From positions 1 through 37,393 of the forward strand of contig JANYCR010000318.1 of NCBI GenBank assembly GCA_025360185.1: a stretch of 37,393 nt of DNA, in the 5' to 3' direction. Under the pieces are notes generated by a model. It saw only the letters and a program-made list of their open reading frames with translations. It did no database searches and had not been told where the DNA came from. A program made the position numbers and the translations under genes. This DNA is from Leptospiraceae bacterium. GTDB lineage: Bacteria > Spirochaetota > Leptospiria > Leptospirales > Leptospiraceae. Shown here in pieces: positions 9,308-16,699 of this stretch. The first letter of the stretch is position 1; each line of letters begins with the position of its first letter.

Positions 9308-11109
9308 TCTCCCGTTTTTAAGACCGCGAGAAATGCTTCCTGCGGAATTTCAACATTTCCAAATTGCTTCATTCTTTTCTTTCCTTCTTTTTGTTTCTCT
9401 AACAACTTGCGTTTACGCGAAATATCCCCACCATAACACTTAGCAGTTACGTTCTTTCTAACGGCAGAAATATTTTCACGAGCAACAATACGTGCTCCTA
9501 TACTCGCTTGCAATGCAATTAAGAATTGCTGACGGGGGATTAATTCTCTTAGTTTGGAAATAACAGCCCGCCCTCTTGCCTCCGCTCTCGTTTTATGAAC
9601 GATAGTCGAAAGAGCGTCTACCGGCTCCGCATTTACTAGAATATCTAACTTTACAAGATTGGATTCTCTATATTCAGCAGGCTCGTAGTCTAATGATGCG
9701 TAACCTTTTGTATAAGATTTTAACTTATCATAGAATTCGAAAATTAATTCTGCAAGAGGAATTTCATACATCATCTGAACTTTATCTTCATCGAGATAGA
9801 CTGTGTCGATATGCACGCCTCTTTTTTCAATTACTAGGGACATGATATTACCCACGTATTCATTGGGTGTAAATATGGTTGCTTTTACAAAAGGCTCTTC
9901 CATCATCTCGATAGATTGAGGCTCAGGAAACTTAGAAGGATTGTCTATTTCAAAAACTTCACCTCTCGTATTCGTAATTCTATACTTCACTGATGGGGCA
10001 GTCGTTATTAGCTCCAGGTTAAATTCTCTCTCGAGTCTCTCTTGCACAATCTCCATATGCAAGAGACCAAGATAACCCACACGAAACCCAAAGCCGAGGG
10101 CAAGAGAATTTTCTCTTTCATAGACAAGTGCTGCATCGTTTAACTTTAGCTTCTCAATTGCTTCTACAAGCTCATCAAACTGCTCTCCATAAATAGGAAA
10201 GAGTCCAGAAAATACCATCGGCTTCGCTTCTTTATAACCAATGACTACTTCGGTTGCTCTCCTATCAAAATGGGTAACGGTATCTCCCGATCTTGCATCT
10301 GCTACTCTCTTGATTCCGGCAACAATATATCCAACGTCCCCTGCACCTAAAAAGTCCTGGGAGAGAAGGTTAATACGATTTATCCCCACATCGGTGACAA
10401 TAAAGTCAGTTCCACCGCTCATTAGAAAAATGCGATCCCCTTTTTTGACTGTTCCGTCTACAATTCTAACTTTGATTACGACACCCATATAAGTATCAAA
10501 ATAAGAATCATAGATCAAAGCCTTGAGCGGTTTCTGGTCATCACCCACAGGTGGAGGAATTAATTTACAAATAGCCTCTAATACCTCTGGAACATTTTGA
10601 CCGGTCTTAGCAGAGATAGAAATCGCCTCAGTCGAATCAAGCCCGAGGCTATCTTCAATTAGCTTCATACACTTGGGAATATCGGCACTCGGTAAATCTA
10701 TTTTATTGATAACAGGAATAATTTTTAAATCAGCTTCCATCGCCAAATAGAGGTTAGCCAGAGTTTGTGCTTCCACGCCTTGGCTAGCATCCACGATTAG
10801 TAATACACCTTCACATGCTTTGAGTGATCTAGAAACTTCGTAGTTAAAATCCACATGTCCGGGAGTATCAATTAAATTAAGATAATAAGTATTGCCATCT
10901 CGCGAATGAAATTCGAGAGAGGCGTTATTTGCTTTGATTGTGATTCCTCGTTCCCTTTCAATGTCCATGGTATCGAGGATTTGATTTTTTTTGGTTCTCT
11001 CGTCTGTGACAAGAGTAAGCTCTAGAAGTCTATCGGCAAGAGTGGACTTGCCGTGATCAATATGTGCTATAATAGAAAAATTTCGGGTGAATTTTTGTTT
11101 GTCTGACAT
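9304..11109 (-). CDS. lepA: Elongation factor 4 (LepA), ribosome-associated GTPase
   Basis: GTPase that acts on stalled or initiating ribosomes. The 601-residue protein shows the complete GTPase set: AHIDHGKST (15-23), the switch [27 protein letters not shown], and SAKTG. EF-G-like domains and the LepA-specific C-terminus follow ([20 protein letters not shown], then [18 protein letters not shown]). The frame also allows an ATG at 11133 that adds eight residues. The ATG at 11109 is chosen because [16 protein letters not shown] is the usual beginning of the protein in relatives as I recall it. Ribosome-binding sites are weak for both. The DUF190 gene lies 49 bases upstream on the same strand. 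The stop codon overlaps that of the convergent gene. Confidence 0.95.
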   Translation of the reverse strand: MSDKQKFTRNFSIIAHIDHGKSTLADRLLELTLVTDERTKKNQILDTMDIERERGITIKANNASLEFHSRDGNTYYLNLIDTPGHVDFNYEVSRSLKACEGVLLIVDASQGVEAQTLANLYLAMEADLKIIPVINKIDLPSADIPKCMKLIEDSLGLDSTEAISISAKTGQNVPEVLEAICKLIPPPVGDDQKPLKALIYDSYFDTYMGVVIKVRIVDGTVKKGDRIFLMSGGTDFIVTDVGINRINLLSQDFLGAGDVGYIVAGIKRVADARSGDTVTHFDRRATEVVIGYKEAKPMVFSGLFPIYGEQFDELVEAIEKLKLNDAALVYERENSLALGFGFRVGYLGLLHMEIVQERLEREFNLELITTAPSVKYRITNTRGEVFEIDNPSKFPEPQSIEMMEEPFVKATIFTPNEYVGNIMSLVIEKRGVHIDTVYLDEDKVQMMYEIPLAELIFEFYDKLKSYTKGYASLDYEPAEYRESNLVKLDILVNAEPVDALSTIVHKTRAEARGRAVISKLRELIPRQQFLIALQASIGARIVARENISAVRKNVTAKCYGGDISRKRKLLEKQKEGKKRMKQFGNVEIPQEAFLAVLKTGD

Positions 11110-11158
11110 GCTGTATTTTAAAATTACAGACATGCCCTATTTAGCAAGTCATTTTGTC

Positions 11159-11539
11159 TTAGGCGTTGTCAGCGAGACGAATATCTTCCTCGGTAACTAC
11201 GCTCCTTGTATAACGAATAAAATCGACATCTTTAATTGTGATAACTCCCTGCGGCATTGTCAAATCAAGCATCTTTACAATTTCCTCTACTCGTGCCTCT
11301 GATTCAATTACATTCATTACAATCGTGGAATCTTTGCTCCATAGACTTGCTATGGACTCATCTGGATATTTTACTTTCAAATCAGTTCCATAACCAGCAG
11401 TAGATTTTAAAACAGTACATCCCGTGATTCCCATCGCAATAAATTTATCAATTAGGGTTTTATAAAGTGGTGTGGTGCCTTGCGTTTCTTTGCTGTTAAT
11501 ATAAATAGTTAGTTCTTTCTTTTTGTCTCTGATTTTCAT
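11159..11539 (-). CDS. DUF190 family protein (PII-like fold)
   Basis: A 126-residue member of the DUF190 family, small cytosolic proteins with a ferredoxin-like, PII-related fold. The typical pattern is visible: LTIYINSKETQGTTPLYKTL (10-29), a helix, GITGCTVLKSTAGYGTDLK (37-55) and a final strand pair. In many bacteria DUF190 proteins sit next to the fluoride channel gene crcB. No crcB is present here, so the role is open. GAGG lies eight bases before the ATG. It is followed by lepA after 49 bases and may be co-transcribed with it. Confidence 0.85.
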   Translation of the reverse strand: MKIRDKKKELTIYINSKETQGTTPLYKTLIDKFIAMGITGCTVLKSTAGYGTDLKVKYPDESIASLWSKDSTIVMNVIESEARVEEIVKMLDLTMPQGVITIKDVDFIRYTRSVVTEEDIRLADNA

Positions 11540-11976
11540 TATAATGCCTCTTTGTTTTTGAAACCTTAATTACTATGATTTGACTGTAAACATTAATCTT
11601 ATAGATGTTAGAAAAAAAATTATGATTTTATCTAGCGATGTCCTCAATGTCATTCGTACAAGAAAAAAGGAATGTTACGCGAGAAAGCTAAGTCGTTAAG
11701 GGTTTAAAGATAGTTTGCGCATACGTTTGAATATCCGGAGAGAGTAGGGAAACAAAGAGTTGTGTTTCCTTTTATAGTTGGGCAAGTTAATGGTATCAGT
11801 GCTAGTTCTCAGATTGAAATTTAAAAGGAGATAATTCTAAGAACTAAAACAGATTTCTTACTCACGCAAAGACGCTAAGGGCGCGGAGAAAAGAGTCAAT
11901 ACCGATAGTAACCCCCGCAATCCCCGCGCCTCCGCGTGACACATTCTTTTTTTCCTATTTAACCAACGGTTTCACG
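11540..11976. other. Intergenic stretch with palindromic repeat, left edge of accessory patch
   Basis: About 440 bases without a convincing gene on either strand. The only structure I see is the G+C-rich inverted repeat at 11862-11939. A possible ribosome-binding site AAAAGGAG at about 11823-11830 is followed by no open frame of note. The stretch separates the conserved DUF190-lepA block from the truncated gene copy at 11977. Confidence 0.5.
11862..11939. repeat. Imperfect palindrome built of CACGC(A/G)-type words
   Basis: The left arm starts TCACGCAAAGACGCTAAGG at 11862 and the right arm, read on the other strand from 11939, starts TCACGCGGAGGCGCGGGG. About 27 bases on each side pair imperfectly. 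The composition is far more G+C-rich than its surroundings. It shares its layout with the elements at 16407-16597 and 29029-29207. Confidence 0.55.
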
Positions 11977-12201
11977 TTTGGATTAGGCATGTTAGCCGCA
12001 TTCGCCACTGTCGGCTTACTTGCAGTAGCCGTTACTGGTGTGATGAATTCTTTTTCTGATGGAGAGACATTGACTGCGGGAAAGTTAAATACAAATTTTA
12101 ATTCATTGAAAACGGCTATTGAGAGTCTACCCAACTGGACTAAAAGTTGTAGCGATGCCGTATTTAGTAACGGTTCAAGCATTTACTGGCATATGCAATA
12201 A
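11977..12201 (+). pseudogene. Truncated copy of the exported Cys-rich protein gene at 13023
   Basis: From the ATG at 11989 a 70-residue frame reads MLAAFATVGLLAVAVTGVMN and so on. It is nearly identical to the first 63 residues of the gene at 13023: the membrane helix, then DGETLTAGKLNTNFNSLK, then ESLPNWTKS.SDAVFSNG. Identity stops abruptly after the shared bases AGTAACGG near 12168-12175, and seven unrelated residues precede the TAA. The Cys-rich C-terminal 130 residues are gone. Homology also reaches upstream of the ATG (GTTTGGA), which suggests that the duplicated unit began there. It is probably non-functional, though a short membrane peptide could still be made. Confidence 0.75.
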
Positions 12202-12433
12202 TTCTTATCAAATCGCCTGTTGTTTATGATTCTTTATCTGTGTTCATCCGTGTAATTCTTTTATTTGTTTGGATCGGTGCTGATTCTCATATAGAGATTT
12301 GGGCGAGGCGTTAAACCTAATCTTTCTAAAATTGAGAAAGTAAAAAAATGGAAAAATTCTACTTTGCAACAAGAATGATTACATTAAACTTGAATTAGGA
12401 ACTTGTATCCTATAAGAAAGGAACCCTAGCAAC

Positions 12434-12718
12434 ATGATTTTAGGAAATTCAGCAATCGAAATAGTTTGTAATTATCTTGCAAAAACGGAAACTACCAGAG
12501 CAAGTATCTTTGGTTCCTATGCACGTGGGGAAGCCAACCTATCAAGTGATTTGGATTTATTAGTTGAATTTGAACCATCCATCAGCCTACTAAAATTTGT
12601 AAGATACAAAAGAGAGTTGGAAAGCCTTCTGATAGACCTTTTGACGCCAGCATCCATCTCCCCCTATATTTTTCCAAAAATCCAAAAAGATTTAAAGTTA
12701 ATTTATGAAAGAAAATGA
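12434..12718 (+). CDS. mntA: MNT-domain nucleotidyltransferase antitoxin
   Basis: A 94-residue minimal nucleotidyltransferase. The signature GSYARGEANLSSDLDLLVEF (27-46) fits GSx10DxD, with Asp39 and Asp41 as metal ligands. In HEPN/MNT (type VII) toxin-antitoxin systems such proteins neutralise the HEPN RNase partner, in the best-studied case by AMP transfer to it. Here the overlapping downstream HEPN frame is deleted inside (12705-12821), so the antitoxin appears to be an orphan. AAAGGAACC lies some ten bases before the ATG. The gene lies between the two copies of the Cys-rich protein gene, in a patch rich in repeats, which suggests arrival by transfer. Confidence 0.85.
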   Translation: MILGNSAIEIVCNYLAKTETTRASIFGSYARGEANLSSDLDLLVEFEPSISLLKFVRYKRELESLLIDLLTPASISPYIFPKIQKDLKLIYERK

Positions 12719-12821
12719 TCTAATTCGATTACAACATATTATTGACTATCAAATGGTTTACAATGCAATCCAGAATGATGTCCCGATTTTAAAAAATGAA
12801 ATTAGTCGATTGCTGAAATAA
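12705..12821 (+). pseudogene. Internally deleted HEPN toxin remnant
   Basis: A 38-codon frame overlapping the end of mntA by 14 bases. It begins like a DUF86-type HEPN toxin (MKENDLIRLQHIIDY) and then jumps to what looks like the family's C-terminal helix (YQMVYNAIQNDVPILKNEI, compare the usual H-Y-x-D-x-x-xVWxxxxxDIPxLK). A complete protein would have about 110-130 residues, so some 70-80 are missing, including the catalytic R-x4-6-H motif. The reading frame is preserved across the junction. As it stands it cannot be an active RNase. Confidence 0.7.
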
Positions 12822-12857
12822 AAAATACCACTGGAGAAACTCAATGACACACAACGC

Positions 12858-12881
12858 GAGAGAGAGAGAGAGAGAGAGAGA
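12858..12881. repeat. (GA)12 dinucleotide tract
   Basis: Twelve uninterrupted GA units. Such long dinucleotide tracts are rare in bacterial DNA and prone to slipped-strand change. It lies between the HEPN remnant and the gene at 13023, about 140 bases before that gene's ATG and outside any frame I trust. Confidence 0.9.
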
Positions 12882-12922
12882 ATAACATCGTTTAGCCTAC
12901 CAAATTCCTTTAGAGAAATATT

Positions 12923-12949
12923 TTGCAACAGAGGCACCGAGACACGGAG
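12923..12949. repeat. Single arm of a CACAGAG-type palindromic element
   Basis: TTGCAACAGAGGCACCGAG continues as ACACGGAG. It is close to the arms of the element at 16407-16597 (TTGCCACAGA.TCACGGAG). No partner arm is evident nearby, so it is a half or decayed element. Confidence 0.5.
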
Positions 12950-13022
12950 TTTAAGAGGTTCGTGGATTTATATTAAAATCATTTCCATATTACAAGGATT
13001 ATCCTCTGGATTTAAGTTTGGA

Positions 13023-13628
13023 ATGGGAATCCTCGCCGCGTTCATTACCGCCGGATTACTCGCAGTAGCCGTTACGGGGGTAATGAATTCTTTTCAAGAT
13101 GGTGAGACATTGACTGCGGGAAAGTTAAATACAAACTTCAATTCACTCAAGGCGGCTATTGAGAGTTTGCCCAATTGGACTAAGAGTGGTAGCGATGCTG
13201 TATTTAGTAACGGAAATGTAATCGTGAATACAACTACTGCGGCTAACTCGGCAGTAGTCACTGTGAACGGAAAGATTAGCTCTAGTGTGCTTGGAGTGTA
13301 TTGTGGGGCTACGGCTGGTTTGGTTACAGGAAATATGGGAGGGTATACAGGAGCAAAAGCGTTATGCGAGACTGCATGTAGCAATACAAATGCACATATG
13401 TGTACAGCGCATGAAATAAGCATTAGTAGACAGCTAGGCATTTCTATTAGCAGTAATTTGTGGTACACTTCTTATAGCTTCGGTTTTCAATCTGGAACTG
13501 ATACGATAGACTGTGCTGGTTGGACGGATGGAACAGCAACAGCTAGAGGACCTAAAGCATATCCATCGCCGGGGCAACCGGGTAATGATTTTTGTAATGC
13601 GACTTTACCGGTAGCCTGTTGCTTGTGA
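13023..13628 (+). CDS. Exported or membrane-anchored Cys-rich protein
   Basis: A 201-residue protein. Residues 1-22 are a hydrophobic helix (GILAAFITAGLLAVAVTGVM) without the usual basic start, so the true N-terminus may be a few codons upstream, where the frame is open and reads GFKFG; no standard start was found there. Residues 26-50 (DGETLTAGKLNTNFNSLKAA) are a helical stalk of a kind seen before surface or fibre-like domains. The C-terminal domain (about 90-201) has eight cysteines (94, 115, 119, 127, 164, 191, 199, 200) with GYTGAKALCETAC and HMCTAHEIS, then CAGWTDGTA. I recognise the pattern from exported environmental proteins but cannot name a family; a disulphide-rich, perhaps lectin-like, fold is inference. 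A truncated copy lies at 11977. Confidence 0.7.
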   Translation: MGILAAFITAGLLAVAVTGVMNSFQDGETLTAGKLNTNFNSLKAAIESLPNWTKSGSDAVFSNGNVIVNTTTAANSAVVTVNGKISSSVLGVYCGATAGLVTGNMGGYTGAKALCETACSNTNAHMCTAHEISISRQLGISISSNLWYTSYSFGFQSGTDTIDCAGWTDGTATARGPKAYPSPGQPGNDFCNATLPVACCL

Positions 13629-13630
13629 GT

Positions 13631-13748
13631 TTACCTATCCCCAATCTGTCTGTCATTGTAGAGATTTATATAAAGTAACCCCTTTCCGATTCGGAAAGGG
13701 GTGTCTTAGCAGATATTTAGCAATAACACAAAAATTGGGGATAGGTAA
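13631..13748. repeat. Palindromic element, copy A
   Basis: The ends TTACCTATCCCCAAT (13631-13645) and ATTGGGGATAGGTAA (13734-13748) are perfect 15-base inverted repeats. Inside is a second perfect hairpin, CCCCTTTCCGA, T, TCGGAAAGGGG (13679-13701). The element starts three bases after the stop of the Cys-rich gene. The internal segment TATTGTAGAGATTTATATAA-like sequence up to the hairpin recurs in copy B. It could act as a terminator or RNA 3' structure; there is no T run after the hairpin. Confidence 0.8.
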
Positions 13749-13770
13749 GAATTTTATTGTGAAGCAGTGA

Positions 13771-13886
13771 CTACCTATTCCCAATCCGCCTGCTATTGTA
13801 GAGATTTATATAAAGTAACCCCTTTCGGTATCGGAGAGGGGCTACCTCGTAGTATCCGACGCCATGTAAAGTGCGGGGAGAGGTAA
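13771..13886. repeat. Palindromic element, copy B
   Basis: A diverged direct copy of 13631-13748: CTACCTATTCCCAAT, then the shared ATTGTAGAGATTTATATAAA and GTAACCCCTTTC, then an imperfect hairpin (CCCCTTTCGGT/TCGGAGAGGGG). The right end GTGCGGGGAGAGGTAA abuts the kdsA stop codon and resembles the box beside sppA at 6604-6623. So the element family lies directly after stop codons of at least three genes. Confidence 0.75.
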
Positions 13887-14738
13887 CTAATCCAACTCCG
13901 CCATCCCTGTCTTCACAAGTCTATCTAACTTGAGCAAATTTGTTAGTAACCGCTCAGTCTTACTCAGATAGAATTGAGTAGTAGAATCTGACTTGGCAGA
14001 GGGAGGATCGGGATGGACTTCCATGAAAAGTCCTTCTATTCCAAGGGAAACCGCACCGGTCATCAGATCAGGGATAAATTCGCGTTGTCCGCCGGTGATA
14101 TTTCCTGCACCGCCGGGAAGTTGGGCGGAGTGAGTTCCGTCGAAGATGATTGGAATATCCAAACTGTGGAGAATCGGGATTACCCGTAAGTCAAATACTA
14201 AATTGTTGTAACCAAAGCTTGCGCCGCGCTCTGTCACTAGGTATTTTTCAGAGCCGCACTCACGGATTTTTTCTTTGATATGCTTACAGTCTGCCGGTGC
14301 TAAGAATTGACCCTTTTTTACATTGACCCATTTACCTGTCTTAGCCGCAGCTTCTAGTAAATCGGTTTGTCTTGATAAAAAAGCAGGAATCTGGTAAACG
14401 TCGATTACATCCTTTAATGCATTGATTTGTTCTACTTCGTGAACGTCGGTTAATACCGGTATGCCGTATTTGGATTTGATGTATTCTAGGTTTTTAATTC
14501 CTTCGCTAAGCCCCGGTCCCCGGTAGGAGTGAATAGAAGAGCGATTTGCTTTGTCGAAACTGCTTTTGAAAATATAAAAGATTCCAAGCCTCTTGCAAAT
14601 ATCTACCATCTGCTCTGCGACTAAGTCTAGTAATTCTCTAGACTCCATCACACAGGGTCCTGCAATTAAAAAGAAAGGCTTGTCGCCTCCAATAGTTGCT
14701 CCGTTTAAAAATTCTCTTTCTGTTGAACGTTTACTCAT
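13887..14738 (-). CDS. kdsA: 3-deoxy-8-phosphooctulonate synthase (KDO-8-phosphate synthase)
   Basis: Condenses phosphoenolpyruvate and arabinose-5-phosphate to KDO-8-phosphate for the lipopolysaccharide core. The 283-residue protein has LIAGPCVMESRE (24-35), FIFKSSFDKANRSS (about 55-69), RGPGL, VLTDVHE, NVKKGQFLAP, FDGTHSAQLPGG and FMEVHPDPPSAKSD. Cys29 stands where E. coli-type, metal-independent enzymes have Asn, so this is the metal-dependent class; His and Glu/Asp ligands in VHPDP and SD fit. It lies 13 bases downstream of pyrG on the same strand, so CTP supply and KDO synthesis (CMP-KDO needs CTP) are likely co-expressed. Confidence 0.95.
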   Translation of the reverse strand: MSKRSTEREFLNGATIGGDKPFFLIAGPCVMESRELLDLVAEQMVDICKRLGIFYIFKSSFDKANRSSIHSYRGPGLSEGIKNLEYIKSKYGIPVLTDVHEVEQINALKDVIDVYQIPAFLSRQTDLLEAAAKTGKWVNVKKGQFLAPADCKHIKEKIRECGSEKYLVTERGASFGYNNLVFDLRVIPILHSLDIPIIFDGTHSAQLPGGAGNITGGQREFIPDLMTGAVSLGIEGLFMEVHPDPPSAKSDSTTQFYLSKTERLLTNLLKLDRLVKTGMAELD

Positions 14739-14751
14739 GATTAACCTCTCT

Positions 14752-16362
14752 TTATTTTGCTATCTTCACTGCCGCGCGAATAAACCCTGCAAATAATGGA
14801 TGCGGGTTAATTGGTTTTGACTTAAACTCGGGATGATATTGCACACCGATAAACCATGGATGATCTTTGATTTCTACAATCTCCATTAATTTTTCGTCAG
14901 GGGAATATCCGGAAAAATCCATTCCCGCTTTTGTAAATTGCTCTTTGTATCTGAGTGTAAATTCAAACCTATGACGGTGACGCTCTGAAATTTTTTCCAT
15001 TTTGTATTCGCTAAATGCAAGTGTGCCTTTCTTGACAATGCAAGGATATGCGCCTAACCGCATTGTGCCGCCCATTTGCTCAATTTCCATTTGCTCTTCA
15101 ATGAGTGAAATCACGGGATGCTCTGTCGATGGATTAAACTCAGTCGAGTGTGCATTTTTTAACCCTACTACATTACGTCCAAATTCAATAACCGCACATT
15201 GCATTCCCAAACAAATTCCAAAGAACGGAATTTTTTTTGTTCTCGCGTAATTAATTGCTAAAACTTTTCCCTCAATTCCTCTTTCTCCAAATCCACCTGG
15301 AACTAAAATTCCGTGCACATCTTTGAGGAGTTCTTTCACGTTGTCTTTGTTTAAGTCTTCAGGGTTAATCTTAGTAAACGCAACGATTGCATCATTTGCA
15401 ATTCCCCCATGGGAAAGAGATTCGTAAATAGAGCGGTAAGCATCTTGGAGGCTAATGTATTTACCCACAACCGCTATATTCACTTTCTTAGTAGCGTTTA
15501 ATATACGTTTGACCATCTTCTCCCATTCGCCGAAGTTGGATTTACCAATCTCCATATTAAACATTTTTAAAACTACTTCGTCTAGCTTTTCGTCTTTGTA
15601 CATCTTGGGAACTTCGTAAATAGAAGAAGTAATATCACTTGCAGAAATTACATTTTCTTCTTTCACATTACAAAATAGAGAAATTTTAGATTTCATTTCC
15701 TTTGTCATCGGATTTGCAATTCTACAAACTAAAATATCTGGCTGAATTCCAAGGGCTAATAGCTCTTTGACGGAGTGTTGTGTCGGTTTGGTCTTAGCCT
15801 CACCAGCCGCAGAAATCGTAGGAACTAAAGTCAAGTGGATAAATAATACTTGCCCCGCTCCGTGCTCATAGCGCATTTGACGAATTGCTTCTAAAAATGG
15901 AACAGACTCAATATCACCCACAGTTCCGCCAATTTCTACAATTACAAAATCAGGCTCTTGTTCTTTTGCGAGTAAGTGAATACGATTGCGAATTTCATTT
16001 GTGATATGCGGAACTACTTGCACAGTTCGTCCGAGGTAATCCCCTTTGCGCTCTCGCTCAATTACAGAAAAATAAATTTGTCCAGTCGTCACAGAATTTT
16101 TACGAGAGAATTGAGACGTGGTAAATCTCTCGTAATACCCTAGATCCAAATCTGTTTCAGCGCCATCGTTTGTGACAAACACTTCCCCGTGTTGGTAAGG
16201 ACTCATCGTGCCCGGATCAATATTGATATACGGATCCATTTTTTGGAGTGCGACTTTATAACCGCGTGCTTCTAGTAAACACCCAAGCCCTGCAACCGTA
16301 ACACCTTTTCCGAGCGAAGAAGCAACTCCACCGGTTATAAAAATATATTTTGACTTAACCAA
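14752..16362 (-). CDS. pyrG: CTP synthase
   Basis: Makes CTP from UTP, ATP and glutamine. The 536-residue protein has the synthase domain with P-loop [10 protein letters not shown] (11-20), the UTP/ATP site [13 protein letters not shown] (41-53), [11 protein letters not shown], and a class I glutamine amidotransferase domain with the oxyanion GGFGERG (356-362), nucleophile Cys384 in FGICLGMQ, and His510/Glu512 in YHPEF. The start is a TTG at 16362; AAAGGTG lies six to seven bases before it, and no better start exists. kdsA follows after 13 bases. Confidence 0.96.
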   Translation of the reverse strand: MVKSKYIFITGGVASSLGKGVTVAGLGCLLEARGYKVALQKMDPYINIDPGTMSPYQHGEVFVTNDGAETDLDLGYYERFTTSQFSRKNSVTTGQIYFSVIERERKGDYLGRTVQVVPHITNEIRNRIHLLAKEQEPDFVIVEIGGTVGDIESVPFLEAIRQMRYEHGAGQVLFIHLTLVPTISAAGEAKTKPTQHSVKELLALGIQPDILVCRIANPMTKEMKSKISLFCNVKEENVISASDITSSIYEVPKMYKDEKLDEVVLKMFNMEIGKSNFGEWEKMVKRILNATKKVNIAVVGKYISLQDAYRSIYESLSHGGIANDAIVAFTKINPEDLNKDNVKELLKDVHGILVPGGFGERGIEGKVLAINYARTKKIPFFGICLGMQCAVIEFGRNVVGLKNAHSTEFNPSTEHPVISLIEEQMEIEQMGGTMRLGAYPCIVKKGTLAFSEYKMEKISERHRHRFEFTLRYKEQFTKAGMDFSGYSPDEKLMEIVEIKDHPWFIGVQYHPEFKSKPINPHPLFAGFIRAAVKIAK

Positions 16363-16699
16363 ATCTTACACCTTTCTTAAAATCTATTCATCTAGACTAA
16401 CTACTTTTATTGCCACAGAATCACGGAGAAAAGATTTCAGAGAGTCCATTTTACATTATACGGTTTATTCCCGTAATTCAGGTTCGTGGTCACAATAATA
16501 CATTCGTGAATGTAAATCTTTTACAAGCTCGCTAATTATCTCGATTGTAAGAAAAAAACATACAATCCAAATAACCTCTGTGCCTCTGTGGCAAAAATAC
16601 ACTTTGTCATACATCTAAACTATAATTTAATGATGACTATTTAAGGTAGGAATTAATAAAGTCAATTTTGTAAAGGAAATCAGTTTTTTTACAGACCGC
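16363..16699. other. Intergenic region between divergent pyrG and antiporter genes
   Basis: 337 bases without a gene. It holds the inverted-repeat element at 16407-16597 and, inside that, a small palindrome TACATTC-GT-GAATGTA (16499-16514). Promoters of pyrG and of the antiporter gene must lie here or within the element, but I could not place them with confidence. Confidence 0.5.
16407..16597. repeat. MITE-like inverted-repeat element, CACAGAG type
   Basis: The left end TTATTGCCACAGAATCACGG (16407 on) and the right end, read from 16597 on the minus strand, TTTTTGCCACAGAGGCACAG, match at about 18 of 22 positions. About 190 bases in all, with no coding capacity. The arms belong to the same word family as 12923-12949 and resemble in layout the element at 29029-29207. 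Confidence 0.65.

Noticed and set aside
12241-12270. Start of a gene at the ATCTGTGTTCATCCGTGT-like sequence
   Set aside because: This phrase is a dispersed non-coding repeat in many bacteria; no frame continues through it.
13094-13468. 124-codon frame on the minus strand opposite the Cys-rich protein gene
   Set aside because: Mirror of a coding frame whose plus-strand product has a duplicated copy and sensible domains.
11540-13886. CRISPR array or integron cassette array
   Set aside because: The repeats are two or few, palindromic, and not evenly spaced; no integrase or cas gene is present.
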